Shown: positions 1 through 9,948, counted from the first letter of the stretch. The stretch is DNA of 64,000 bases from Prochlorococcus sp. AG-402-G22 (GCA_003217035.1 QCHV01000004.1:31069-95068), one strand, 5' to 3'. Translations and numbers: made by a program. Notes: generated from the letters alone by a model not told the origin.

Positions 1-564
1 TGCAACCAAATACTTATCGAACTGTTCCTGCTCCGTAATAAGGTTTTCTACCAAACTTCTTTGAGAGCTTTCAGGACCAAGCTTTCTTAAAAGCAACTGT
101 GCATATGTTCTCAAGGCAGCTAAAGGATTTTTTATTTGATGTACTAGCAAACCAATTTGTTCTTTTTGCTGACTTAATTCTTCAATAAGCCTCTTCCGAT
201 CTAACTCTAAACTTAATGAATTAGACAAAAAGGATGCACTGGCTTGCAATCGTGAATCAAGTGATTCTGGCCATTCTTGATCAGAAGCAAACCGTTCTGC
301 GCGAATAACTCCTAACAAGCCAGTGCCATCTTGAAGTGGATACCATCTTCTATTTGGCGAGGGGGCGCGCAAATTAGGATCATTAGCAATTGGAGGTAAA
401 ACCTTATTGATGTTGCCGGGGATCTTTCCTACAACCTCTAACGATGGAGAGTCATCCTCATTAGTATGAGCAACATATACAACAACATTTTCCAATTCAG
501 TTTCAGCATCGAAACTGCTTAATTGCTGTTGAACTAGATTTAGGAACCTATCTGAAAACTGCAT
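1..564 (-). CDS. Sensor histidine kinase, N-terminal part (runs off the left edge)
   Basis: Reading leftwards from an ATG at 562-564, the frame is open for 188 codons to the window edge, so the catalytic ATPase domain lies outside. Residues 1 to about 120 look like a GAF-like sensory region with no membrane segment, suggesting a soluble kinase. Around residue 142 the sequence VHQIKNPLAALRTY is a classic H-box, with the phospho-accepting histidine followed by the KNPL core, so this is the dimerisation/phosphotransfer domain of a two-component kinase. The signal and partner regulator cannot be read from the fragment. Family assignment is firm, specific function unknown. Confidence 0.9.
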   Translation of the reverse strand, partial: MQFSDRFLNLVQQQLSSFDAETELENVVVYVAHTNEDDSPSLEVVGKIPGNINKVLPPIANDPNLRAPSPNRRWYPLQDGTGLLGVIRAERFASDQEWPESLDSRLQASASFLSNSLSLELDRKRLIEELSQQKEQIGLLVHQIKNPLAALRTYAQLLLRKLGPESSQRSLVENLITEQEQFDKYLVA

Positions 565-922
565 AATTTCTAATTAAATCTATTTATCAACAAAAAGGAA
601 GGGGTAAATTACTTGATAATCTAGAAAAAAGAATTAAGATGTGTATAGAAGGAAACTAAAATCCTCTATTCAAGTCTCTGATAAGGCGATTTGGCAAAAG
701 TTGCGCCAAATATGCGCTCCTAAGTTTATATCAGAGGTTGATGGGCACCCTGATCTAGACCTGGTTCAAAATTGACAACGTCAAATAACTTCGTGCTGCT
801 ATCACATCTGCACTAGTTGAAGTCAATTTGGACAACCAAATACCTACAGACTTCAGTGATTCTCTCTTAATCGGCAAGTGCCGAAAAGTTTCAACTCACA
901 ATTCTCCCAAACAGTTGTTCTC
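565..922. other. Gene-free stretch between two divergent genes, with two inverted repeats
   Basis: About 360 bases without a convincing reading frame. It must hold the promoters for the leftward histidine kinase and the rightward DUF3155 gene. Two inverted repeats share the same arms: ATTTGGC at 689-695 with GCCAAAT at 705-711, and ATTTGG at 826-831 with CCAAAT at 836-841. They could be operator half-sites or RNA hairpins. I do not recognise a known small RNA here. Confidence 0.4.
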
Positions 923-1291
923 ATGTCTAAAAAACGCAAGCGGATCAGTCGCAGACGCCTTGCTGGTCAAAGGGTGATGGCACATGTCTCTACGTTTCAT
1001 TTGGACACAGGAGAATACAAACCTGTTACAGCCGCAAGACGATACATAGCGGAAGCAGCACTTAGAGCACCTGCAATAATTAATGTGCGTCGCAATGAAC
1101 ATACAACCGACCGATTCTTTTGGGGAGAAAAAGGATTATTTAGCGCTCAATATGCTGAAGAGAACCATTTTCTATTTCCTTCACTTAGGGGCATTGTCGA
1201 CGCAGTTGGTGAGCACAACATGTTTGATGGCTTAGAGCTAACTTCAGATGATTGGGAAGAAATAGAAGAATATGAATATGCTTTCGTTTAA
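923..1291 (+). CDS. DUF3155 family protein (cyanobacterial conserved hypothetical)
   Basis: A 122-residue protein beginning MSKKRKRISRRR, a strongly basic N-terminus, followed by the conserved block RNEHTTDRFFWGEKGLF and YAEENHFLFPSL, which I recognise as DUF3155, a family found across cyanobacteria and of unknown function. The C-terminus is acidic (TSDDWEEIEEYEY). I prefer the ATG at 923 over the in-frame ATG at 878 because the family normally starts with the basic stretch. The basic start could bind nucleic acid, but that is speculation. No catalytic motif is visible. Confidence 0.8.
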   Translation: MSKKRKRISRRRLAGQRVMAHVSTFHLDTGEYKPVTAARRYIAEAALRAPAIINVRRNEHTTDRFFWGEKGLFSAQYAEENHFLFPSLRGIVDAVGEHNMFDGLELTSDDWEEIEEYEYAFV

Positions 1292-1299
1292 GAAAATAC

Positions 1300-1905
1300 T
1301 TATTCAATACGACTTCGAATAAAACTAGAGATTTTATCAATTGCTCCAAAGTTAATTTCATGGCCACCATTGAAAATATGAAGATCACAAATTGAATGAT
1401 TTGCTTTTAGCAAATTAAATATTTTTTCAGAGGCATAGCTAGGTACAACTTCATCACAATTCCCATGTGTGAGAAGTATTGGGGGTACATCTTTTTGTGG
1501 CGACCAATCCCGATGAGGATAACCACTGCAAATAATTAGACCCGCAAATGAGAATTCACAACCGGTAGCAAGGGCCATAGCCCCTCCTTGCGAGAAGCCC
1601 AATAAAAATGTTTTTGACAAAGGTATTGGTGATAAGGAAAACTTATTTAATCGCTTCCGGAGATCTTTTGTCGCATCAGGCACAGCAGGCCAATCTGAAG
1701 GGAAAAGACCATACCATTCACGACCAATCCCATCCTTTTTTAGTATTGGCGCTCGCAAAGAAACCAATTGAAAATTGATTTCTAAATTTGCTAGAAGCTC
1801 TTTACCTAAAGGGATCAGATCTTCTGCGTCAGCCCCCCAACCGTGAAGCAAAATTAATCTATGAGTAGGATTCTCACAATCAACACAAAGAAAATCCTTT
1901 TCCAT
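1300..1905 (-). CDS. Alpha/beta hydrolase, carboxylesterase/phospholipase type
   Basis: This 201-residue protein belongs to the small serine esterase family typified by E. coli YpfH and the LYPLA carboxylesterases. The oxyanion-hole region LLHGWGAD lies near residues 19-26, the nucleophile elbow GFSQG places the catalytic serine at residue 105, and the likely acid and base are Asp151 (in HGNCDEVVP) and His182 (in GGHE). It would hydrolyse esters or thioesters in the cytoplasm; no signal peptide is seen. It is transcribed divergently from purH, 61 bp away, and is convergent with the DUF3155 gene. The natural substrate is unknown. Confidence 0.85.
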   Translation of the reverse strand: MEKDFLCVDCENPTHRLILLHGWGADAEDLIPLGKELLANLEINFQLVSLRAPILKKDGIGREWYGLFPSDWPAVPDATKDLRKRLNKFSLSPIPLSKTFLLGFSQGGAMALATGCEFSFAGLIICSGYPHRDWSPQKDVPPILLTHGNCDEVVPSYASEKIFNLLKANHSICDLHIFNGGHEINFGAIDKISSFIRSRIE

Positions 1906-1966
1906 TGAGCAATTTTGTCCTTTGATGCGTAAGTTAGCTCTTTAAAGGCATTTTTTATCCTTAGCC

Positions 1967-3523
1967 ATGACTCGAATAGCTCTTTTAAGTGTTTCCAATA
2001 AGGAAGGTTTAGTTCCTCTAGCTCAAGAGTTGACAACTCGTCATGGCTTTCAAATCATTTCCAGCGGAGGTACTGCAAGTGTTCTAGAAGAGGCCAATAT
2101 CAAGGTGACAAGAGTTGCTGATTACACTGGTGCAGAAGAGATATTAGGTGGAAGAGTTAAGACTCTTCATCCTCGCATTCATGGAGGGATTCTCGCCAAA
2201 GAAGGCGATTCATCCCATCAGATAGATCTTGAAAAGCAAAATATTAAAAAGATCGATTTAGTAATAGTTAACCTTTACCCATTTGAAGAGACTGTATCTA
2301 ACCCTAAAGTTGACTGGGAAAGTGCTATAGAAAATATTGACATTGGAGGTCCTGCAATGGTTAGAGCAGCAGCCAAAAATCACCAATCAGTAATTGTTTT
2401 AACAAGTCCTAATCAATACATACCGTTTCTTAAAGAACTAGTCTCTGGTGAAATAACCAAAGAGACAAGAGCCAAACTAGCTCTTCAAGCCTTTAATCAC
2501 ACAGCAAACTATGACATCGCTATTAGCAATTGGCTAAATAAGAAAATTGGTTCAAGTAATTTCCCTTTCTTAAAATCTTTCCCACTAAAGCAAACTCTCC
2601 GATATGGAGAGAATCCACATCAAAGCGCTTCATGGTATAGCGCTAAAAATCAAGGATGGGGTGAAGCTAAACAATTACAAGGCAAAGAGCTTAGTACAAA
2701 CAATCTGTTAGACCTAGAAGCAGCAATAGCAACTATTAGAGAATTTGGATATGGAGAAAATAAAAATATTGAAGAAATGCAAAAAGCCGCCGCAATTATT
2801 AAACATACAAACCCATGTGGGGTAGCCCTAGATCAAAAATTGTCAACTGCATTTAGCCGTGCTTTAGAAGGAGATCCAGTAAGTGCATTTGGAGGTATTG
2901 TTGCCCTAAATTGCAATGTTGATGCTGAAACAGCAAAAGAGATGGTTGATCTATTTTTAGAATGTATAGTTGCACCAACTTATGATGACGAAGCTAAACA
3001 AATACTTTCTAAGAAAAATAATCTTAGGGTAATAGAACTATCTAAATCTTCTATAGAGAACTCAGGGGGGAAATATATAAGAAGCATTCTCGGAGGAGTA
3101 TTAGTTCAAGACGTTGATGACAAAAACATTAATAAAAGTGATTGGGAGATCGCAACTAGTAAATCAATATCTGAGAAAGAAAGAAAAGATTTAGAATTTG
3201 CATGGAAAATTGTAAGACATGTTAGATCAAATGCAATAGTAATTGCCTCTTCTAGCCAAACAATTGGGATAGGTGCAGGCCAAATGAATAGAGTAGGTGC
3301 AGCAAAAATAGCACTTGAAATGGCTGGTGATAAAAGTAAGGGTTCAGTATTAGCTAGTGATGGATTCTTACCATTTGAAGACACTGTTCATTTAGCCGCT
3401 AAACATGGAATAATCGCAATAATTCAACCTGGTGGAAGCATAAGAGATCAATCTTCCATTGATGCATGCAATGAACTAGGGATATCAATGTTATTAACAA
3501 AGAGGAGGCATTTCCTTCACTAG
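1967..3523 (+). CDS. purH: Bifunctional AICAR formyltransferase / IMP cyclohydrolase
   Basis: PurH catalyses the last two steps of de novo purine synthesis, turning AICAR into FAICAR with 10-formyl-THF and then closing the ring to IMP. The 518-residue length is normal. The N-terminal MGS-like cyclohydrolase domain (about 1-150) carries [12 protein letters not shown] and GGRVKTLHP. The transformylase domain carries RYGENPHQ near 212-219 and the catalytic KHTNPCG at 279-285, and the C-terminus has the conserved GFLPFEDTV and QPGGSIRD. It starts with ATG and stands alone between divergent and convergent neighbours. Confidence 0.97.
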   Translation: MTRIALLSVSNKEGLVPLAQELTTRHGFQIISSGGTASVLEEANIKVTRVADYTGAEEILGGRVKTLHPRIHGGILAKEGDSSHQIDLEKQNIKKIDLVIVNLYPFEETVSNPKVDWESAIENIDIGGPAMVRAAAKNHQSVIVLTSPNQYIPFLKELVSGEITKETRAKLALQAFNHTANYDIAISNWLNKKIGSSNFPFLKSFPLKQTLRYGENPHQSASWYSAKNQGWGEAKQLQGKELSTNNLLDLEAAIATIREFGYGENKNIEEMQKAAAIIKHTNPCGVALDQKLSTAFSRALEGDPVSAFGGIVALNCNVDAETAKEMVDLFLECIVAPTYDDEAKQILSKKNNLRVIELSKSSIENSGGKYIRSILGGVLVQDVDDKNINKSDWEIATSKSISEKERKDLEFAWKIVRHVRSNAIVIASSSQTIGIGAGQMNRVGAAKIALEMAGDKSKGSVLASDGFLPFEDTVHLAAKHGIIAIIQPGGSIRDQSSIDACNELGISMLLTKRRHFLH

Positions 3524-3569
3524 ATTATTGATTCTGTATTTCTCAAAAACATGACATTGAATAAAAATG

Positions 3570-4142
3570 TCACTTACTACCCTTCGGATAATAAGTAACT
3601 TTATTTTTTTTTCTAAAGGCAGACAAGCGGCCTGGGCCTGCACATAAAAAATAAAAAGCTATTGCTGCATAAATTGCAGATAATTCAAATACATAATTAT
3701 GCGCTTCAACAACTGCAAAAGGGAAACCCTCCAACCCTGTATCTACCAAATGAAAATAAATTGCAAATAACATTGTGGAAAGAAGACCTAATGCAGAAAT
3801 TCTTGCAAAAATTCCTATTGCAAGTCCTATTGGGCATACAATCTGAGTCACTCCCGCAGCAAAAGTCCAAATTATTGGATCTCCAGGTAAAAAACTAAAA
3901 TATTTTCCTACTACAAACTCTGCAAAACCTTCTGGATCCTGCAACTTCTCAAGCCCATGATGAATCATAAACAAACTAAAACCTACTCTTAATAAAAAAA
4001 TTGCCAATTCGCCCAAAATATCAACTTCAGCATTAGAAGAAGGACTTGCAACTACCACTTCCACCTTTTGAGGTTGATTGGAGGATTGAAAGTCTTTTGA
4101 AGCCCCAGCTCCACTTGGTTTGTAATTACCAGAATCAGTCAT
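3570..4142 (-). CDS. DoxX family membrane protein
   Basis: A 190-residue protein with a polar, low-complexity N-terminal 45 residues followed by about four hydrophobic helices. The segment LRVGFSLFMIHHGLEKLQDPEGFAEF is the DoxX signature (small integral membrane protein, GLEK/P-F). Members have been linked to oxidant handling or quinone-related complexes, but most have no assigned role. The C-terminal tail is short and basic. It converges with purH and lies upstream of ispH on the same strand, with 125 bp between them, so it is probably transcribed from its own promoter. Confidence 0.8.
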   Translation of the reverse strand: MTDSGNYKPSGAGASKDFQSSNQPQKVEVVVASPSSNAEVDILGELAIFLLRVGFSLFMIHHGLEKLQDPEGFAEFVVGKYFSFLPGDPIIWTFAAGVTQIVCPIGLAIGIFARISALGLLSTMLFAIYFHLVDTGLEGFPFAVVEAHNYVFELSAIYAAIAFYFLCAGPGRLSAFRKKNKVTYYPKGSK

Positions 4143-4267
4143 TTCTTATAAGCATTAGCTACCTATATTAGTTGCTTAGCACCAAATTAAGATGCTGAGA
4201 TAAGATCTTCATAAGACTACAGGCAAAATAATTTACTTATAAATCAGATTTTCAGTCAGCTTGGAAA

Positions 4268-5467
4268 TTACTTTTCACTAAGATGAATAAGCTTATGAAT
4301 AACGTGCTCAACGACTCTGTCAGGAGTTGATGCACCGGATGTTATTCCTACACTTACCTCTCCTTCAGGTAAAAAATTATCTTCCATTATAAGGTCATCC
4401 CCAAGAGGTTTATGAGTAATAGTATTTTCTTGGTCACCTATTCTTTCTGGAGTATCTATATGAAAAGAACGAATACCTCTACTAATAGCAATCTCTTGCA
4501 AATGAGTTGTGTTCGAAGAATTAAAACCACCAATCACAACCAATAAATCTAATGGTTCATCTACTAATGAAAACATTGCATCTTGTCGTTCTTCGGTTGC
4601 ATCACAAATGGTATTAAAAGCCAAGAAATGTTCATTCAATTCAGCTGGGCCATATTTACGTAGCATCGTTTTTTCAAATAAACGACCTATTTCTTCTGTT
4701 TCACTTTTAAGCATTGTGGTTTGATTTGCTACGCCTAACCTTTGCAGATCTTTATCAGGATCAAAACCTTTTGAAGAAGCTTTAGAAAACCTCTTTAAAA
4801 ACTCCTGTCGATTTTCTTTGCCTAAAATGTAATTCGCCACATATTGAGCTTCTTCTAGATCAAGTACAACAAGGTAAGTACCTGCAAATGAGCTTGTTGC
4901 AAGAGTTTCCTCATGTTTTACTTTGCCATGAATAATTGAAGTGAATTCATGTTTCTTATGCTTTTCAACAGTATGCCAAACCTTGGAAACCCAGGGACAA
5001 GTTGTATCAATAATGTGGCACCCACGCTCATGAAGTAGCTTCATCTCTTGAACTGTTGCTCCAAATGCAGGAAGTATCACTACATCACCTTCTTTAACTG
5101 AAGAAAAATTCTTAATACCTTTCTCAGCTGAAATGAATCGAACATTCATATTCCTCAAATGATCATTCACTGAAGGGTTATGAATAATTTCATTAGTAAT
5201 CCATATACTTTCATTGGGATAATGACGTCTGGTTTCATATGCCATTGCAACTGCTCTTTCGACACCCCAACAAAAACCAAAAGCCTCTGCAAGCTTTACT
5301 CGCAACCTGCCATGTTCCAGTAGATATCCATTATCTCTAATTGATCCAATCAAATTACTCTGATAGGCCTTCTCAAGAGCCTGAGCCCTTTTAGTAGGGG
5401 ACTCAAAACCTCTTCTATTATATCGATCTGAATGATGCAGCGATCTCTTGAATGCTTGTGTGTCCAT
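4268..5467 (-). CDS. ispH: 4-hydroxy-3-methylbut-2-enyl diphosphate reductase
   Basis: IspH performs the last step of the MEP isoprenoid pathway, making IPP and DMAPP for carotenoids, phytol and quinones. It is an iron-sulfur enzyme; the three cluster cysteines are visible as Cys66 (FGFCWGVER), Cys157 ([10 protein letters not shown]) and Cys288 ([10 protein letters not shown]). The catalytic glutamate lies in the TEE triplet just after the last cysteine. At 399 residues it is the long cyanobacterial/plant-type form with an extra N-terminal segment of about 50 residues. It follows the amt gene on the same strand but is separated from it by a strong terminator. Confidence 0.97.
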   Translation of the reverse strand: MDTQAFKRSLHHSDRYNRRGFESPTKRAQALEKAYQSNLIGSIRDNGYLLEHGRLRVKLAEAFGFCWGVERAVAMAYETRRHYPNESIWITNEIIHNPSVNDHLRNMNVRFISAEKGIKNFSSVKEGDVVILPAFGATVQEMKLLHERGCHIIDTTCPWVSKVWHTVEKHKKHEFTSIIHGKVKHEETLATSSFAGTYLVVLDLEEAQYVANYILGKENRQEFLKRFSKASSKGFDPDKDLQRLGVANQTTMLKSETEEIGRLFEKTMLRKYGPAELNEHFLAFNTICDATEERQDAMFSLVDEPLDLLVVIGGFNSSNTTHLQEIAISRGIRSFHIDTPERIGDQENTITHKPLGDDLIMEDNFLPEGEVSVGITSGASTPDRVVEHVIHKLIHLSEK

Positions 5468-5521
5468 CTAAAGGAAACCGCCTGAATTACATAGACTCTA
5501 TTAGGAAGTTTGAAAAAGCAC

Positions 5522-5552
5522 AAAAAAGCCTGGCTAAAAGCCAGGCTTTTTT
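5522..5552 (-). terminator. Rho-independent terminator downstream of amt
   Basis: A perfect 13-base inverted repeat (AAAAAAGCCTGGC at 5522-5534, complement at 5540-5552) encloses a 5-base loop. Read on the minus strand it ends in six Ts, so it terminates amt transcription before ispH. It would also work on the other strand. Confidence 0.9.
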
Positions 5553-5573
5553 AAAACAATTTAAACAAATAAC

Positions 5574-7070
5574 TTATCTAGCAGAAGCGAAGTCTGGATA
5601 AGCCTCCATTCCATGCTCACCAATATCTAGGCCCTGAAGCTCTTCATTTTCGCTGACACGAATGCCACCAAAGAAGCCTCCAATAACGGACCAAGCAAGC
5701 CAGCATGTAACAACAGTCCAAATTGCATAAGCAGCCGCTCCAAGAGCCTGAATAAGCAATGTATTTAAACCTCCTCCATTGAGAAGACCTATACCTGCAG
5801 CACCTGGATCCATGCCATCAACACCCCACAAACCAATTACAACTGTTCCCCAGACGCCACAAACACCATGAACGGAAAAGGCGCCTACTGGATCATCAAT
5901 TCCAGCTGAGTCAACTGCTGCAACTGCAAAAACAACTATTAATCCACCTACAGCCCCTGCCAGCCAAGAACCTACAAGAGTCATGTTTCCACAACCAGCA
6001 GTAATACTGACTAAACCTGCAAGAATGCCATTAATAATCATTGTCAGGTCAGGCTTACCTGAAGTCAAAGTAGAAATAACAGTTGCCGCAATTGCCCCTC
6101 CTGCTGCTGCAAGAGTTGTTGTAACTGCTACGTAAGCAACATATTCATCCATGGCTAATTCTGAGCCTGGGTTAAACCCATACCAACCAATCCATAGAAC
6201 TAAAGCTCCAAGAGTCGCAATAGCCATATTGTGGCCAGGCATTGCCTGTGCTTTACCATCTACAAATTTCCCAATACGGGGGCCTAGAAGCATTGCTCCA
6301 ACAAGACCAGCCCATCCTCCAACTGAATGAACAATTGAAGAACCAGCAAAATCTATAAATCCAAGATTTGCCAACCATCCATCGCCATTCCACTGCCAAC
6401 TACCTGAAATAGGGTAAATAAATGCAGTTAAAACTAACGAGAAAACAACAAACTCTCCAAACTTAACCCTTTCTGCTACTAGTCCAGAGACAATAGTTGC
6501 AGCGGTCCCTGCGAATGCAGCTTGAAAAAGAAAGTCTACTGCAGGAACTAAGCAACCAGTATCTCCTGCTGCTGCACAAGCAAGTGCACCAGAAGGGTCT
6601 GGATCAAAAAACAATCCATTAAAGAAAAGCCAGCCTCCTATAGCTGAATTTCCATACATAATGGAATAGCCAACAACCCAATAAGCAGTTACGGCAAGAG
6701 CGAAAACAAAAAGATTCTTAGCAAGAATATTTACTGCATTCTTAGATCGACACATACCAGCTTCAACCATTGCGAAGCCAGCATTCATGAAAATCACAAG
6801 AATAGTTGCAATAAACAACCAAAGATTGTCAGCTAAAAATGTTGCCGCTTGAGGCCCTGATAAATCAGACAAGCCAACACCTGCCCTAGCTGCAAAACTA
6901 AAAATGCCTAGGCCTAAAAGGGCTAAAGGCACAGTCGCCAACCAAGCAATAGATTGATTGGTTCTCAAACCGCGAATACTCCTAAGAAGAAGCATAGGCC
7001 CATTCAGAAGGCTTGCCTCCTGAAGACGAGCAGTGCTCCTCCTCGGGGGAGATTGCAAAGCAGTAGTCAT
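5574..7070 (-). CDS. amt1: Ammonium transporter (Amt family)
   Basis: Amt proteins are trimeric inner-membrane channels that take up ammonium, the main nitrogen source of Prochlorococcus. The 498-residue protein shows about eleven hydrophobic helices, NAGFAMVEAGMCRSKNA in the early conserved helix, SSIVHSVGGWAGLVGA with the first pore histidine and FSVHGVCGVWG with the second. A polar N-terminal stretch of about 40 residues precedes the first helix. A perfect NtcA box lies about 85 bases upstream, so nitrogen-starvation induction is expected. A strong terminator follows the gene. The name amt1 follows common usage for the single high-expression copy. Confidence 0.96.
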   Translation of the reverse strand: MTTALQSPPRRSTARLQEASLLNGPMLLLRSIRGLRTNQSIAWLATVPLALLGLGIFSFAARAGVGLSDLSGPQAATFLADNLWLFIATILVIFMNAGFAMVEAGMCRSKNAVNILAKNLFVFALAVTAYWVVGYSIMYGNSAIGGWLFFNGLFFDPDPSGALACAAAGDTGCLVPAVDFLFQAAFAGTAATIVSGLVAERVKFGEFVVFSLVLTAFIYPISGSWQWNGDGWLANLGFIDFAGSSIVHSVGGWAGLVGAMLLGPRIGKFVDGKAQAMPGHNMAIATLGALVLWIGWYGFNPGSELAMDEYVAYVAVTTTLAAAGGAIAATVISTLTSGKPDLTMIINGILAGLVSITAGCGNMTLVGSWLAGAVGGLIVVFAVAAVDSAGIDDPVGAFSVHGVCGVWGTVVIGLWGVDGMDPGAAGIGLLNGGGLNTLLIQALGAAAYAIWTVVTCWLAWSVIGGFFGGIRVSENEELQGLDIGEHGMEAYPDFASAR

Positions 7071-7153
7071 AAAAATGCAGTGCTACAAATTGAACTGGAA
7101 TTAAAGAATCAGTTCTTACAAAAAAATTTCAACACAACACTTTCCCTTGTCGA

Positions 7154-7167
7154 GTAATTGTTGATAC
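7154..7167 (-). promoter_or_regulatory. NtcA-binding site in the amt promoter
   Basis: GTA at 7154-7156 and TAC at 7165-7167, separated by exactly eight bases, match the NtcA consensus GTA-N8-TAC perfectly. Read towards amt, 22 bases after the site comes TGAAAT, one mismatch from the TA-N3-T -10 box expected of an NtcA-activated (class II) promoter. This fits the known nitrogen control of amt genes in cyanobacteria. Site seen; binding inferred. Confidence 0.8.
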
Positions 7168-7230
7168 CAAATATCAACTTGCCTTTAATTACAGCTAACT
7201 TTGGAACTGATTAGTTTTCAGCAAACAAGC

Positions 7231-7977
7231 TTATCCATCAAGTAATCCCAAGCCTTCCCATGTTATGTGATCTGAAAAAAACCCAAAGCAACAAGGCACT
7301 ACTTGAACACCAGTTCTTAATGCAAGCTTAAACAACTCCCCATAGATAGGATCTGCAGAGTCACCAGAAGCAAATTTACGGACATCGTTCCTGCTAATAC
7401 AAGGGATCAACACAGCTCTTGATCTAGGCAATAAAGCAATCATTTCTTTTAAATGTTTTTGGCCTCTTTTAGTTACTGTGTCTGGGAAAAGAGCTACAGA
7501 AGCCTTGACCCAAGTAGTGTTTTTAACCTCTATATATATTTCCCTTTTATCTACTTCATTTTTTTCTGGAATTAATAAGATATCAATGCGACTTTTTCCT
7601 TCGATTCCATATTTAACTTCAGTGCGAATTTTTGATATTTGACCTAATTGATTTGATAAACACCCTGCCTCAATAGCACTCCTCACAAGCTTATTGGGCA
7701 ATGAAGTATTAACTCCAACCCAAGTTGGCGTTTTATTATCACTTGGGACTTCAGCCTGTTCCCAAGACCAAGAGAGTTTGCGAGTAGGAGAAGGTGAATA
7801 TTTCACACGCACTCTCCCCCCAGGATGCAAAACACCTTTCATTGGTCCAGTATTTGCACAATGTGCAGTGATTATTTCGCCGCTATCAAGTTTTATATCA
7901 GCCAAAAATCGTTTATAGCGCTTTAATAGGATTCCTTCCCTAAGGGCAGGAAAAGTCAGCAGACTCTTGCCAATCAT
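7231..7977 (-). CDS. sfsA: SfsA family protein (putative DNA/RNA nuclease)
   Basis: The 248-residue product has the SfsA pattern: an N-terminal OB-fold-like region with HCANTGPMKGVLHPGG and a C-terminal nuclease-like core with IEVKNTTW, in which the E and K belong to a PD-(D/E)XK-type site. SfsA was first described as a sugar fermentation stimulation factor in E. coli and has more recently been treated as a nuclease; its role in cyanobacteria is unproven. I chose the ATG at 7977 because family members begin near GKSLLTFPALREG; an in-frame ATG at 8004 would add nine residues. Confidence 0.88.
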   Translation of the reverse strand: MIGKSLLTFPALREGILLKRYKRFLADIKLDSGEIITAHCANTGPMKGVLHPGGRVRVKYSPSPTRKLSWSWEQAEVPSDNKTPTWVGVNTSLPNKLVRSAIEAGCLSNQLGQISKIRTEVKYGIEGKSRIDILLIPEKNEVDKREIYIEVKNTTWVKASVALFPDTVTKRGQKHLKEMIALLPRSRAVLIPCISRNDVRKFASGDSADPIYGELFKLALRTGVQVVPCCFGFFSDHITWEGLGLLDG

Positions 7978-8066
7978 GAACAGCTCTTTTGCCTTGCAAT
8001 ACATTTAGACAATAGGTCTAAAACAAAGCTGGTTAATTATTTCGTTTGAATAGCAATGGATAAAAC

Positions 8067-9680
8067 ATGAAAAGATCTCTCAAGCAAATTGCAGCGGTAG
8101 TTAGCCTAGGCACATTGCTCAGCAAAGCTGGTGGAATGGCTCGACAGCTTGTCATAGCAGGAGCATTTGGAGTTGGTGCAGCATATGATGCTTACAACTA
8201 TGCATACGTAATACCTGGCTTTTTTCTAGTTATTATTGGAGGTATAAATGGCCCTTTACATAATTCAATAGTCACTGTTTTAAGCAAAAGAAATACCAAA
8301 GACAGAGCTTATATTCTTTCTTCAATAAATACATCTCTGAGTTTCTTATTAATAATTGCTAGTGGGATACTTTTCTTTGCTTCTGATCCAATAGTCAAAA
8401 TACTTGGGCCAAGCCTAAACAACGAAGTTCATAATATAGCTGTCAAACAACTTCAAATAATGTCACCTATTTCTCTCTTAGCAGGCCTAATAGGAATTGG
8501 TTTTGGTACATTAAATGCTTCCAATATTTTCTTCTTACCATCTATTGCTCCAATTTTATCTAGTCTTGCATTAATTATAGGTGCAGGGGCTTTTTGGGTT
8601 TATTCAGATCAAACAACTCCCTCTTTTGAAGTTAGCCTAACAGGAGGAATAATTCTTGCACAAGCTAGTTTAATTGGAGCTTCACTTCAATGGATTATAC
8701 AAATACCTTCTTTAGTCAAAAAAGGTTTTTTAAGACTAAAGCCAACTTGGGATTGGAAACATCCTGGTGTTCAAGAAGTGTGGGCAATTATCATCCCTGC
8801 AATTCTCGCTTCAGGGATGTTGCAAGTAAATGTTATCACCGATCTATTTTTTGCTTCAAGCATTGTTGGAGCAGCAGCAGGTCTTGGTTATGCAAACTTC
8901 TTAATTCAGGCTCCTTTAGGTTTAATTTCCAATACAATATTAATACCGCTATTACCCACCCTGGCCAAACTTAGTAAACCAGAAGATAAATTTAAATTCA
9001 TAAAGAAAGTAAGAAAAGGATTCATGATTTCCTCAGCAAGCATGATTTCTTTAGGGGCTATTTTTATGGCTTTGGGCACTCCAATAGTAGACCTGATATA
9101 TGGCAGGGGGGCTTTTGATTACAAAGCAATAAATCTAGTAAGTGGTCTTATTATTGCCTACGGAATAGGAATGCCTGCTTATCTTAGTAGAGATTTATTA
9201 GTAAGAACTTTTTATTCACTTGGAGACGCTAAAACACCATTTAGATTGTCTTCAGCAGGAATAATTATAAATATATTTTTAGATTGGTTATTCATTGGTG
9301 GTCCTTCTCCTTGGGGAAATCAATTTCCAATCAACTTTGGAGCTAAAGGGATTGTATTGGCAACAGTTGGTGTTAACATTTTTACCTGCATTGGGCTTTT
9401 ACTAAAACTAAAGAGAAGGTTTAAATTTATTTCCATAAAGGAATGGTCTATAGATTTATCAAAACTTCTTATTTGCGGAATTGTTTCTGGTTCAATTGCA
9501 TGGTTAATAAATTTAACCTTAATTCCATATCCAGGTTTTATATGGCACTTATCAAAAGTTATTTTTGCTTCTAGTATAAGTATATTTATCTTCTTGATCC
9601 TAGGAAGATTTTTAAGAATAGAAGCAATTGATGACTTAGTTAATGCTTTTAATAAAAATACTAATCGACCTCAAACTTAA
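8067..9680 (+). CDS. murJ: Lipid II flippase MurJ (MviN family)
   Basis: MurJ flips lipid-linked peptidoglycan precursor across the inner membrane. The 537-residue protein is hydrophobic throughout with about 14 helices. The N-terminal SLGTLLSKAGGMARQLVIAG is typical of the family (an S/G-R pair within the first helix that faces the central cavity), and ATVGVNIFTC and LGDAKTPFR match the later helices. It is transcribed away from sfsA with a 60 bp gap. Its 3' end overlaps the convergent 87-residue gene by 20 bases. Confidence 0.94.
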   Translation: MKRSLKQIAAVVSLGTLLSKAGGMARQLVIAGAFGVGAAYDAYNYAYVIPGFFLVIIGGINGPLHNSIVTVLSKRNTKDRAYILSSINTSLSFLLIIASGILFFASDPIVKILGPSLNNEVHNIAVKQLQIMSPISLLAGLIGIGFGTLNASNIFFLPSIAPILSSLALIIGAGAFWVYSDQTTPSFEVSLTGGIILAQASLIGASLQWIIQIPSLVKKGFLRLKPTWDWKHPGVQEVWAIIIPAILASGMLQVNVITDLFFASSIVGAAAGLGYANFLIQAPLGLISNTILIPLLPTLAKLSKPEDKFKFIKKVRKGFMISSASMISLGAIFMALGTPIVDLIYGRGAFDYKAINLVSGLIIAYGIGMPAYLSRDLLVRTFYSLGDAKTPFRLSSAGIIINIFLDWLFIGGPSPWGNQFPINFGAKGIVLATVGVNIFTCIGLLLKLKRRFKFISIKEWSIDLSKLLICGIVSGSIAWLINLTLIPYPGFIWHLSKVIFASSISIFIFLILGRFLRIEAIDDLVNAFNKNTNRPQT

Positions 9681-9924
9681 GATCAATTTTCGCACGAACG
9701 TTTAGAGGGAATTCTATAGATTCACCCCCTTCAACCCTAGGCCCCTCTACTGACAAAATTCGTGCCTCTATGCCAAATTCTTCGAAAGCAGATTCCATTT
9801 CCTGAATCAGTGCCTTCTCTACCTGTAATTCTGGATCAACAACTTTCCCCATAAGTCGTTCACCTAAACGACCAATTCGCTTTCTAACGACTTCTCGAGC
9901 ATTTTTGACCTCGATAATTAGCAC
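9661..9924 (-). CDS. Small conserved hypothetical protein (87 residues)
   Basis: The reading frame starts with GTG and encodes an 87-residue soluble protein with no membrane segment, cysteine or catalytic motif. It alternates charged helix-forming residues (VRKRIGRLGERLMG, EKALIQEMESAFEEFG) with a strand-like C-terminus (RAKIDLKFEVD). I do not recognise a named domain; it resembles cyanobacteria-only small proteins. It is followed upstream by the DUF3181 gene on the same strand, 24 bp apart, so the two are probably cotranscribed. Its end overlaps that of murJ. Confidence 0.7.
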   Translation of the reverse strand: MLIIEVKNAREVVRKRIGRLGERLMGKVVDPELQVEKALIQEMESAFEEFGIEARILSVEGPRVEGGESIEFPLNVRAKIDLKFEVD

Positions 9925-9948
9925 GATTAAATAGTAATTAAAGCAACC

